Below, one piece after another: positions 1 to 7,385 of a DNA stretch of 13,579 nucleotides. How positions within the stretch are numbered: position 1 is the stretch's first letter; every line of letters begins with the position of its first letter. This DNA is from Bacillaceae bacterium (GTDB lineage Bacteria > Bacillota > Bacilli > Bacillales_A > Planococcaceae). Both the position numbers and the translations under genes were made by a program. Location of the stretch: positions 1 through 13,579 of the forward strand of contig JASLGI010000190.1 of assembly GCA_030149685.1 (NCBI GenBank), given 5' to 3'. The notes below the pieces were generated by a model. That model was not told where the DNA came from and searched no databases. It saw only the letters and a list, made by a program, of their open reading frames with translations.

Positions 1-27
1 AGATGTTTTTCTTTTTGGTACAGCCAT
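1..27 (-). CDS. rpmF: 50S ribosomal protein L32, N-terminal fragment (runs off the window)
   Basis: The minus strand reads M-A-V-P-K-R-K-T-S before the window ends, which is the conserved N-terminus of ribosomal protein L32 (MAVPKRR/KTS). L32 is a small zinc-ribbon protein of the large ribosomal subunit. Two ATG codons lie in tandem (30-28 and 27-25). A strong ribosome binding site, AAAGGAGGTG at 43-34, sits 8 nt before the second, which is also the start expected for the family. The gene follows ylbN by 28 bp and is surely co-transcribed with it; the ylbN-rpmF pairing is conserved in Bacillus. Only nine codons are visible, but they are diagnostic together with the context. Confidence 0.9.
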
Positions 28-55
28 CATTGGCACCTCCTTTAAAAGTAAGGTT

Positions 56-598
56 TTACTTATCTTGATCGGAATCAAGTAGTTTTGCTAATTTTGCCAG
101 TCTTGGGTCGACTGTTTGTTCTTCTTCCTCTGCTTCAGCGACGAGCTCTTCATAGACATCATTTGTCATGTACGTCCACCCTTTGCCTTCTGCAAACGAT
201 AAATCTTTCGCTTGTTCACTATACACTTGCATCGGAATAGATACGATAATGATATCTTCTAATGTCGGACGTAAATCTAAATAGTGCTCCGACACTTCTT
301 GGATTCCTTCTTCTGGATCTGCTTTCCATTCATTCCAACTAAATTGTTCAAATGAATCGAGAGCAAATGGCCATTTAGCATCTTCCCACGTTCTTGTACA
401 TGGTAATGTTAACTCCCCTTCAAGTTGAAGGTTTAGCGAAGCAATTTCATCTTCTACCTGGAGTGTACCTGTTACACGAACGGGGCTGACGTCACGAACA
501 TCTTTCGCACGACTTTTTAACGACGCTAAGTCAATCGTCTGATCGATTGGAATCACTTGTCCTTCATACATCTCTAATTGATGAATGGACCATTTCAT
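56..598 (-). CDS. ylbN: YceD/DUF177 family protein YlbN (large-subunit rRNA accumulation protein)
   Basis: This 180-residue protein belongs to the DUF177 (YceD) family, whose members lie next to rpmF and are linked to 23S rRNA accumulation and large-subunit biogenesis. Family signatures visible are the N-terminal MKWSIHQL, the central VSPVRVTGTL with LPCTRT (residues about 40-70), DLRPTLEDII-VSIPMQV near residue 115, and the C-terminal DPRLAKLAKLL. The extra C-terminal cysteines found in some YceD proteins are absent, and the region before DPRLA is a glutamate-rich run. The start is ATG preceded by GAGGTGAT at suitable spacing. It opens a two-gene operon with rpmF, driven by the promoter at 625-654. 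The exact molecular role in Bacillus is not established. Confidence 0.93.
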   Translation of the reverse strand: MKWSIHQLEMYEGQVIPIDQTIDLASLKSRAKDVRDVSPVRVTGTLQVEDEIASLNLQLEGELTLPCTRTWEDAKWPFALDSFEQFSWNEWKADPEEGIQEVSEHYLDLRPTLEDIIIVSIPMQVYSEQAKDLSFAEGKGWTYMTNDVYEELVAEAEEEEQTVDPRLAKLAKLLDSDQDK

Positions 599-624
599 GT
601 AATCACCTCAAGACAACAATTTTG

Positions 625-654
625 ATTATATAATGCGCATGGCTCTCATGTCAA
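625..654 (-). promoter_or_regulatory. SigA-type promoter of ylbN-rpmF
   Basis: On the minus strand TTGACA (654-649) is followed after 18 bp by TATAAT (630-625), a full match to both consensus hexamers. The predicted transcript starts around 618, about 20 nt before the ylbN ATG, leaving just enough leader for its ribosome binding site. TATATA, two bases upstream, would give a 16-bp spacer as an alternative -10. This is consistent with strong constitutive expression of a ribosomal-protein operon. Confidence 0.85.
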
Positions 655-718
655 GAAAATTTCTTGTCACTTCGAACGTTTCGGGTCATTTCTTTTCAAA
701 ACGATCGACTTCTCTCAA

Positions 719-747
719 TTGAAACTCCCTTTCCTCTTCGTTACACT
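719..747 (+). promoter_or_regulatory. Probable SigA-type promoter of tmcAL
   Basis: TTGAAA (719-724) and TACACT (742-747) are separated by 17 bp and lie about 30 bp upstream of the AAGGAGG site and GTG start of the ylbM/tmcAL gene. The -35 matches consensus at five of six positions and the -10 at four of six. It is arranged divergently from the ylbN promoter. Confidence 0.55.
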
Positions 748-784
748 AAACAAATGATACGACGAACAATAAGGAGGTAAAATT

Positions 785-1957
785 GTGAAAGCTATTGCTA
801 TTATAGCAGAGTATAACCCTTTTCATGCAGGGCATGCTTATCAAATTCAACAATTGCGCAACACTTATCCTAATACAACGATTATAGCAATTATGAGTGG
901 TCCATTTACACAAAGAGGAGTTCCTTCATTTATTGATAAATGGACAAAAACAAAAATGGCACTTCCTACAGTAGACCTGGTCATTGAACTTCCTTATAAA
1001 TTTGCAACTGGAGCCGCTGACACTTTTGCAACTGGCGGTGTGGAAATCGCAAACGCTCTAGGTGTTGAAGCTCTTTCTTTCGGAAGTGAAGAAGGTACAA
1101 TCACTACTATTCAACAATATGCCAATCGTTGGGTCCATTATGAACATTCGATTGTACAAAAAGCAAAATCGATCAAAGGCCTTCCATCGATTGAAGCGCT
1201 GTATAAAGCAGCTGAAGTGCTCATTGGACCTCCACCTTTTGATTACAAACTACCGAACAATATTTTAGCCTTTTCTTATGCTAAAGCGAATGCCCCTTAT
1301 CAACTGGAGCTTCTTACGCATAAAAGAGTCGGTGCTTCTTATCACGACGAAAAAGGCGATCGTGCATTTGCTAGCGCATCAGGAATTCGCGCGTTTATTC
1401 AAAGAAACTGTACGCTCCCTCCTTACTTGCCTAAAAGAACAGCATCACTTCTCTCTTCTTACGAAGGACACTGGGGCTCTATGGAACTTCTATACCCTTT
1501 GCTTCGTACAGAACTTTTAAGAACCCCTTCAGAGGAGTTAGCAAGCTTTTTCGAAGTAGCTGAAGGAATTGAGCAACGATTCATTCAAGCAGCGTATCAA
1601 GCGAATAATTTTTCTGAGTGGATCCAACGAGTACAAGTGAAACATTGGACACGCGCAAGAATTCAACGAGCAGCTACCCATATCGTCACACACTTTACAA
1701 AAGAAATGTATGATGCTTCCCCGTCTCCGACATATCTTCGTTTACTTGGAGCGACTTCTCGCGGAAAGCAATACTTAAAAGAAGAACAACATCGTTTCAC
1801 ACGGCCGATCATCTCCTCACCTAAACAATGTTTAGACGACCCTCTGATGCAAGCTGACGTTCGTGCACAAACGATTTATACATTACTTACGAATACACAA
1901 GGGGAAAGTCGAACGATTCAACGCGACTACTCTGTGCCTCCAATTTTTCTTTCATAG
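785..1957 (+). CDS. tmcAL: tRNA(Met) cytidine acetate ligase (TmcAL, YlbM)
   Basis: This 390-residue protein matches YlbM/TmcAL, which uses ATP and acetate to form N4-acetylcytidine at the wobble position (C34) of elongator tRNA-Met. The N-terminus has the nucleotidyltransferase signature AEYNPFHAGH, with the HxGH adenylation motif at residues 14-17, then an IAIMSGPFTQRGVPSF stretch and FGSEEG near residue 99, all typical of the family. Length fits the family (about 390-415). The start is GTG, chosen because AAGGAGGT lies 7-8 nt upstream and the protein then begins MKAIAIIAEYNPF. It is transcribed alone. Its 3' end overlaps the 3' end of convergent ylbL by 71 bp, so the two mRNAs are complementary there and no terminator fits between them. 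Confidence 0.95.
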   Translation: MKAIAIIAEYNPFHAGHAYQIQQLRNTYPNTTIIAIMSGPFTQRGVPSFIDKWTKTKMALPTVDLVIELPYKFATGAADTFATGGVEIANALGVEALSFGSEEGTITTIQQYANRWVHYEHSIVQKAKSIKGLPSIEALYKAAEVLIGPPPFDYKLPNNILAFSYAKANAPYQLELLTHKRVGASYHDEKGDRAFASASGIRAFIQRNCTLPPYLPKRTASLLSSYEGHWGSMELLYPLLRTELLRTPSEELASFFEVAEGIEQRFIQAAYQANNFSEWIQRVQVKHWTRARIQRAATHIVTHFTKEMYDASPSPTYLRLLGATSRGKQYLKEEQHRFTRPIISSPKQCLDDPLMQADVRAQTIYTLLTNTQGESRTIQRDYSVPPIFLS

Positions 1958-2987
1958 GAAGTTGTTCCAAATAATGAACCGCATCTTCTACATGTGTTAC
2001 AGGAACAATCTTCATTGAAGTTTCTAAACGTTTTGCTACTTGCTGAGCAACTTCATAGTTTGTCATTACTTGCTCGCCTTTTGCGCGAGCTTTTTTCGCT
2101 TCATCATCGTGAGGAGCAAAGAAGATATCAATCCCTTCTCTTGCAGCTGATAACACTTTAAAGTCAATCCCCCCGATAGGTCCTACTGTACCATCAGCAA
2201 AAACTTGTCCTGTACCTGCAATCTCATAACCTCGCGTCAAATCTTCGTCTGTCAACTGATTCATCACTTCTAATGTAAACATTAAACCAGCTGAAGGTCC
2301 TCCGATCGTTGAGCTATCGATATCTACCGTTGGATTTGTTCGTAATGTTTCATTTGGCATATAACGGATCCCTAAGCCGAGGCGGTCTTCAGAAGGTAGC
2401 TTTTCTCCAATAACTTCAAGAGTCATTTCTACCCCATTCCGTTGAACTAACAAAGAATAAGGCTCTCCTTCAACGACACGCTGTAACCCTTCCTTTAAAG
2501 AGTCACTCGTCGTCAATCGTTCGCCATGAATACCGATGATCGCATCTCCTACTTGTAAAATACCATCCGCTGCGCTATTTTCTACAACTGCTACGACGAG
2601 ATCTCCTTCATAAACTAATTCATACGGTTTGTTTAACTGATCAAAAGCAACACGAACAGCAGTTTCCTTTGACTCTTTCATCAGTAATGATTGTCGTAAC
2701 ATATATTCTTCATCACTTTCTTCATCGCTTCGAATGTGTTCCGCTTTTACTCGCTTCATATCTTTCGTTAAATAAGAAAGTGCAAAGGTAAACGGCGTTG
2801 CCTGCATGACACCAATCGTCATTAAATAAAACTCACCCGCTTCTTCTGCTGTACTCTCTTTTACTTCTACAATCGGTCGTAAAGGATGTGCTGCTCCTGG
2901 CTTTTGCACGTAGTACTGATCGATCGGGTAAAACACAATCGCTAATAAGAGCACTACAGCGAAAACCAAACCAATCATTCGCTTCAT
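1887..2987 (-). CDS. ylbL: Membrane-anchored PDZ-Lon-type protease YlbL (DdcP)
   Basis: This 366-residue protein has an N-terminal transmembrane anchor (residues about 5-20), a PDZ domain (about 125-195) and a Lon-type S16 protease domain (about 215-342). The catalytic serine lies in GGPSAGLMF (Ser232) and the catalytic lysine is Lys277 in GGIDFKV, so the Ser-Lys dyad is intact. In B. subtilis YlbL is DdcP, a DNA-damage checkpoint recovery protease that helps clear the division inhibitor YneA outside the membrane. The gene starts at an ATG with AAAGGA upstream. A hairpin terminator for coaD lies between coaD and ylbL, so ylbL depends on readthrough or on a promoter inside coaD. The last roughly 22 residues extend past the usual domain end and are encoded opposite the tmcAL C-terminus. 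Confidence 0.93.
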   Translation of the reverse strand: MKRMIGLVFAVVLLLAIVFYPIDQYYVQKPGAAHPLRPIVEVKESTAEEAGEFYLMTIGVMQATPFTFALSYLTKDMKRVKAEHIRSDEESDEEYMLRQSLLMKESKETAVRVAFDQLNKPYELVYEGDLVVAVVENSAADGILQVGDAIIGIHGERLTTSDSLKEGLQRVVEGEPYSLLVQRNGVEMTLEVIGEKLPSEDRLGLGIRYMPNETLRTNPTVDIDSSTIGGPSAGLMFTLEVMNQLTDEDLTRGYEIAGTGQVFADGTVGPIGGIDFKVLSAAREGIDIFFAPHDDEAKKARAKGEQVMTNYEVAQQVAKRLETSMKIVPVTHVEDAVHYLEQLPMKEKLEAQSSRVESFDFPLVYS

Positions 2988-3002
2988 TGAATCATTCCTT
3001 TC

Positions 3003-3039
3003 AAAAAAAGCAAAGCGTGCGCCTAAAAGGCATCACGCT
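3003..3039 (-). terminator. Intrinsic terminator downstream of coaD
   Basis: Read on the minus strand, AGCGTG (3039-3034) pairs with CACGCT (3019-3014). An inner GCC/GGC stem encloses a TTTTA loop, and the hairpin is followed by TTGC and a run of seven T. It lies just after the coaD stop and before ylbL, so it should close the stalk protein-rsmD-coaD transcript. Confidence 0.75.
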
Positions 3040-3045
3040 CTACTT

Positions 3046-4088
<1,043 letters not shown>

Positions 4089-4105
4089 AGCAACTCCTTC
4101 TTCCT

Positions 4106-5554
4106 TTACATAATCGGTTGAACAACTATTTGTTCTTCTTCTTCTGTCATCACTAATTTAAAAATACGTTTCAAAGCTTGTTCTTCTATATAATATTCTT
4201 CATTTAACCATAAATAAGGAGGTGTTGATAAATCATATCGCTTTTCGTCATAGACATAGAAAGGTTCAATAAGAGAGAAACGATATTGATCTTCCCCACG
4301 TTTTACGTAAATCGATTGCTCATTCCACGTCACATCATAACCGAACCCTTTAAAAAACAATTTCATTGGGTAGTAATAATTGTCTTGATGTTGAATACGA
4401 TACAAACCATCAACCGATTGTAATTCACTCTCTCCTTGCTCTTTATTTTCATATTCATCGAACATTGAGCGTGTGTCAAAAACAACTTCTTTCGCATCAT
4501 AAAGTAATAGACTCTCTGGGGCATCTTGCACTATGTTTCGTTCAAAAAACTTTACATTTGCATTTGTCACTTCCCCAAGGATTTGATCCATTTTCTTTGC
4601 ATGAAGAGGAACGTTCTCATCGTCTTTTAATGCAGCGATTAATTGTTCTTTTTCTTTTCGTGTGAGAGATTGTTCAAGTTCTTCATACATCTTTTGTGCT
4701 TGCTCATCACCGATTGAATGATTACTAATAATAGAAGCGACGACACTTGCTAATCGTTTTTCTTCAAGTGGTATATCATAGACCCCTTGAATACCTTTCG
4801 TAAACATTAAACTTTTTACTTTTTCGCGTTCTGACTCTGGTAAAGCGACAAAACGATCCGACTCAATATTATGACTCCCACCGTGAAGTACGACGGTCAT
4901 ATGATCTGAATGAATCTCTTCTAATAAATGTTCTACTTGTTCTGCAATATCTTTATCGGCTTCACCAAAAAAAGATAACTGATCTCCTTTATACGTCAAA
5001 GGGGTTTCTTCTTTTTGCCATAATAAATCGGTCACTTCTCCTACACCCGCAAATAGTACATAATCAATTAACTCTGTCGACTTCACACCTAAACGAGGTA
5101 ACCCTGTAATCCACGTTCCTCCTCTTTTCGTCCGGTCTACAATATGAACGGTTGTAAATGTTGGTTTTCCTTGAACGAGTATGAGTGGGTCATCATAAGA
5201 AAGAACGTCATCTCCCGTATCTTTTTGAATAAAATCATAAAGTAATACTTGCTCTTCCTCTTTGCCTTCTTTAATTTTCTCTTTATCAAAATCGATTCGT
5301 GCACCTTTCTCCTCTTCCGCTACTCGAAAGTTTTTCGCGCCTTTCGGTAGGTGGAAAGAATATGAATGCTCCGCTAAATTACTTAAAGTATGTTGTACTT
5401 CAAGGCCTTCAACAGTCTTAACAATCTCAATCTCTTGCATAAAAGGCGCTTCGCCACTTTCTTCTATCGCTACCGCTTCATCATTATAGTGCATATAAAT
5501 CAGTGCACCATTAATAATTAACAATAATAGTAAAATCCTTCGTACAACTTTCAA
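4106..5554 (-). CDS. Membrane-anchored protein of unknown function with C-terminal stalk (copper amine oxidase N-terminal-like) domain
   Basis: I do not recognise the full 482-residue protein. It begins with two arginines and a hydrophobic stretch (about residues 6-22), a signal anchor or signal peptide that would put the rest outside the membrane. Residues about 35-190 are acidic and look beta-rich; about 200-330 look helical and charged. Residues 393-482 resemble the stalk or copper-amine-oxidase-N1-like domain: a hydrophobic helix, then FGYDVTWNEQSIYV, a YDL-PPYLWLNEEYYI segment and a second LKRIFKLVM unit. Such domains occur in secreted or wall-associated Bacillota proteins. The start is TTG; AAAAGGGTGAT about 6 nt upstream supports it, while the nearby ATG is out of frame and stops at once. 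It is the first gene of an operon with rsmD and coaD. The product name is by domain similarity only. Confidence 0.7.
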   Translation of the reverse strand: MKVVRRILLLLLIINGALIYMHYNDEAVAIEESGEAPFMQEIEIVKTVEGLEVQHTLSNLAEHSYSFHLPKGAKNFRVAEEEKGARIDFDKEKIKEGKEEEQVLLYDFIQKDTGDDVLSYDDPLILVQGKPTFTTVHIVDRTKRGGTWITGLPRLGVKSTELIDYVLFAGVGEVTDLLWQKEETPLTYKGDQLSFFGEADKDIAEQVEHLLEEIHSDHMTVVLHGGSHNIESDRFVALPESEREKVKSLMFTKGIQGVYDIPLEEKRLASVVASIISNHSIGDEQAQKMYEELEQSLTRKEKEQLIAALKDDENVPLHAKKMDQILGEVTNANVKFFERNIVQDAPESLLLYDAKEVVFDTRSMFDEYENKEQGESELQSVDGLYRIQHQDNYYYPMKLFFKGFGYDVTWNEQSIYVKRGEDQYRFSLIEPFYVYDEKRYDLSTPPYLWLNEEYYIEEQALKRIFKLVMTEEEEQIVVQPIM

Positions 5555-5612
5555 TCGCCCATCACCCTTTTCATCAACTAGCTTTCGTTCCCTAATTTTT
5601 TATAAAATAAGT

Positions 5613-5618
5613 TATAAT
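5613..5618 (+). promoter_or_regulatory. Possible -10 box for the small gene at 5678
   Basis: A perfect TATAAT lies 60 bp upstream of the ATG at 5678. No convincing -35 hexamer is visible 16-18 bp upstream, so if it is used it would need an activator or be weak. A near-perfect 20-bp palindrome follows about 14 bp downstream. Confidence 0.35.
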
Positions 5619-5631
5619 AGAAAGTATGAAG

Positions 5632-5651
5632 CATTCACTGTACACTGAATG
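5632..5651. promoter_or_regulatory. 20-bp near-perfect palindrome, candidate operator
   Basis: CATTCA (5632-5637), C, TGTACA (5639-5644), C, TGAATG (5646-5651) is an inverted repeat symmetrical at 18 of 20 positions; the only mismatches are the two C residues flanking the central TGTACA. It lies between the divergent stalk-protein gene and the small gene at 5678, just downstream of a TATAAT. That position suits a repressor binding site, though it could also fold as a leader hairpin. There is no T-run, so it is not an intrinsic terminator. The regulator is unknown. Confidence 0.5.
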
Positions 5652-5677
5652 TGATTATGTAGGAGGAGAATATTATT

Positions 5678-6079
5678 ATGATTAGTAATCAAAAATTCAT
5701 CGAAATTGGACCAGGCTATACAGATGTGTATGAGCTATTTGAAATTATGAAAACGAATAAACAACGTCTTTCTAAAGCTTTTCTTTTACAACACGACCGA
5801 GACGGCCAACGGTATTTCTCGTTCGCAGCTTCTTTTCAACCGATAGGAGAAAGTAAATTTCTACCGATCTATATTTGTCGTGAAGGTATCGTTGAAAAAG
5901 TTGATCAAGACGCCCCTTCAAAACGTCGCGAAATGTTTTTAACTGTCTGTCAAGAACTTGAACAGTCGCCAATTTCTTTAGAAGTTAAACATTCCGATGA
6001 GTTTGCGGATGTTGATTTATTCTATCAATATGTGATCGGTATTTTACGAATGAATCGACTACTTCCTAATTTATATTAA
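5678..6079 (+). CDS. Small conserved Bacillaceae protein, resembles DUF7147
   Basis: The 133-residue protein is soluble-looking, with no signal or membrane segment. The order FIEIGPGYTDVYELFEI, a central IYICREGI near residue 68, and C-terminal YQYVIGILRMNRLLP resembles, from memory, a short Bacillaceae family (DUF7147) sometimes labelled methylthioribose kinase. It is far too short to be that kinase and shows no kinase motifs, so the label should not be used. AGGAGGAG upstream of the ATG is a strong ribosome binding site. Its stop overlaps the stop of convergent ylbG: both lie within the TTAA at 6076-6079. The gene sits singly on the plus strand among minus-strand neighbours. Function unknown. 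Confidence 0.8.
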   Translation: MISNQKFIEIGPGYTDVYELFEIMKTNKQRLSKAFLLQHDRDGQRYFSFAASFQPIGESKFLPIYICREGIVEKVDQDAPSKRREMFLTVCQELEQSPISLEVKHSDEFADVDLFYQYVIGILRMNRLLPNLY

Positions 6080-6348
6080 GAATATTGCTTGTAATCGTAT
6101 TCTTTCGCCTTGTCCCGATGTGCATTCTCGTAAGTCGTCGCGACAAATGGCCGTTGCGAACGCTCGACTTTCTCAACAAACGGAAGTTGAGCGAGCGTTT
6201 GAAACGTCTCTTCATATACATCGCGGTCACAATAAACGATCGCATACTTCATTTTTCGCGATACATAATGAACACTTCCATATTCACGAAGCGCTTTCGC
6301 TTGCTTCACTTTACTTAAGTGAACGATCATTCCTTGTCTTTCAACCAC
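6076..6348 (-). CDS. ylbG: YlbG family protein (DUF2129)
   Basis: This 90-residue protein matches YlbG throughout: RQGMIVHL near the N-terminus, LREYGSVHYVSRKMKYAIVYCD (about residues 21-42), then PFVEKVERSQRPFVATTYEN and the C-terminal DKAKEYDYK. The family (DUF2129) is small, cytosolic and uncharacterised; its conserved place beside ylbF and rsmD is the main clue to its role. The start is GTG, preceded by AGAGGGA. In B. subtilis ylbF, ylbG and ylbH run together on one strand. Here ylbG is separated from ylbF by a plus-strand gene and from rsmD by two genes, so it is transcribed alone. No clear terminator fits after it because the next gene converges on it with a 4-bp overlap. Confidence 0.9.
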   Translation of the reverse strand: MVERQGMIVHLSKVKQAKALREYGSVHYVSRKMKYAIVYCDRDVYEETFQTLAQLPFVEKVERSQRPFVATTYENAHRDKAKEYDYKQYS

Positions 6349-6412
6349 AGTAATCCCTCTTTTCTTTCTTTAACAATACCATAGAATGAAAAAAATCCGC
6401 AACTGAATATAG

Positions 6413-6441
6413 CTGACACAGGAGATTGTATCGACTATAAT
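6413..6441 (+). promoter_or_regulatory. SigA-type promoter of the GDPD-like gene
   Basis: CTGACA (6413-6418) and TATAAT (6436-6441) are spaced by exactly 17 bp, matching consensus at 11 of 12 positions. Transcription would begin near 6448. The in-frame ATG at 6453 would then lie about 5 nt from the 5' end with no ribosome binding site, which supports the TTG at 6480 as the true start. Confidence 0.8.
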
Positions 6442-6479
6442 AGATTAGCATCATGTTTTTCATGAAAGGGGAGGATGTT

Positions 6480-7310
6480 TTGAAGAAAAAAGCTAAACTT
6501 GCTTTAACAGTTGGAGTTGCCGGTGTTGCTGCTTGGGCAACATCAAAGGCATTCGTTAAGCCAAAAAAACGCCAACCGAAAAATTTTTTTGACGATAATC
6601 AACCATTATTAACGATACAAAATGAATATTTGACACCTTTCGCCGATCAACATTCTATGTTCATTCGTTTACAATTAACGAAAGATGAACAACTCGTCGC
6701 AATTTCAATGCATGCAGATCCGCACTTACGTATCTCTGATATGACATGGGAAGAATTAAAGGACACTTACTTTACAAGTGAAGATGTTTTATTATTAAAA
6801 ACATTAACTACTCGTTATCCTCACCTCAAATTCTTCGCCCTCATTGAAGATGATCCTAATGCATATGAAGGTAGTTTAATCCCTTCTAAATTATGGAACT
6901 TTTTAGCGGAAAACGAACTTACAGAACGTTTTATTATTACGAGTCGTTTCGATGAACAAATTGATCGATTTAATTTATATGCTCAACATTCTGTCGCTTT
7001 AGCAGCAAGTGAAAATGAATTATTGAAAGCTTTCGCGACGTACACAAGTACATTTGGACACTTTTATAATCCAACGGTCGATGTCTTCTGTTTGCCTGAA
7101 AAGATCGGCTTCTTACCGCTCATAACCTCTGGATTTTTAAAGTTTTTACACGACCTTAATATTCGTGTATTTTACGATGCTACTAATAGTTCGGATGAAG
7201 AAATTCAAAAGAAATTAGATTTACCCTTTGATGGGTTTATATTAAAAAATGAGGAACAAAAAGAACTTGTCGAATCGTATTTAAATGATGATGTTTCATC
7301 TGACGAGTAA
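6480..7310 (+). CDS. Membrane-anchored GDPD-like protein, probably catalytically inactive
   Basis: The 276-residue protein has a lysine-rich start and one hydrophobic segment (about residues 7-24), then a domain that resembles the TIM-barrel glycerophosphodiester phosphodiesterases. FIRLQLTKDEQLVAISMH (61-78) lines up with the family's IExDVxLTKDGxxVxxHD, ISDMTWEELK (86-94) with its usual MTxxEL, and HDLNIRVFYDATN plus LPFDGFI (about 224-254) with the strand-8 region near VxVWTVN and GVDGIITD. The metal-binding Glu and Asp of ExD are replaced by Arg63 and Gln65, and the first HRG motif is absent (FADQHSM), so hydrolase activity is unlikely. The TTG start is chosen because AGGGGAGG lies 5 nt before it. 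The gene has its own promoter and terminator. The family call is inferred from motif alignment by eye. Confidence 0.6.
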   Translation: MKKKAKLALTVGVAGVAAWATSKAFVKPKKRQPKNFFDDNQPLLTIQNEYLTPFADQHSMFIRLQLTKDEQLVAISMHADPHLRISDMTWEELKDTYFTSEDVLLLKTLTTRYPHLKFFALIEDDPNAYEGSLIPSKLWNFLAENELTERFIITSRFDEQIDRFNLYAQHSVALAASENELLKAFATYTSTFGHFYNPTVDVFCLPEKIGFLPLITSGFLKFLHDLNIRVFYDATNSSDEEIQKKLDLPFDGFILKNEEQKELVESYLNDDVSSDE

Positions 7311-7371
7311 ATTAAAAAGACACTTGAATGTGTAGTCATTCAAGTGTCTTTCATTATTTTTAGAAACTATT
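7310..7371. repeat. Terminator-containing direct repeat, copy 1
   Basis: About 60 bp starting AATTAAAAAGACACTTGAAT and ending near AGAAACTATT recurs at 9969-10027. The first 20 bases are identical, as is ATTCAAGTGTCTTTC in the second arm; the loops differ and copy 1 has two extra T in the tail. Similarity extends beyond the hairpin on both sides. Confidence 0.7.
7316..7351. terminator. Bidirectional intrinsic terminator between the GDPD-like gene and ylbF
   Basis: AAAGACACTTGAATG (7316-7330) and CATTCAAGTGTCTTT (7337-7351) form a perfect 15-bp stem with a 6-nt loop (TGTAGT). T-rich tails follow on both strands (TTTCATTATTTTT on plus, TTTTTAATTT on minus). It lies between the convergent 3' ends of the plus-strand gene ending at 7310 and ylbF ending at 7386, so it can serve both. 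Confidence 0.9.
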
Positions 7372-7385
7372 CTTCTAGCCCTTTT

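Noticed and set aside
1062..1520. Plus-strand open frames inside tmcAL, and similar frames opposite pyc, ylbL and the stalk-protein gene
   Set aside because: They are fully contained in well-supported genes, lack ribosome binding sites and have no recognisable protein features.
5678..6079. Methylthioribose kinase annotation for the small protein
   Set aside because: At 133 residues it is about a third of the size of the kinase and shows no kinase motifs; I believe this label is a propagated misannotation.
6453..6479. ATG at 6453 or 6462 as start of the GDPD-like gene
   Set aside because: The predicted transcript begins near 6448, leaving no room for a ribosome binding site. AGGGGAGG lies between these codons and the TTG at 6480, which fits the lysine-rich, membrane-anchor N-terminus.
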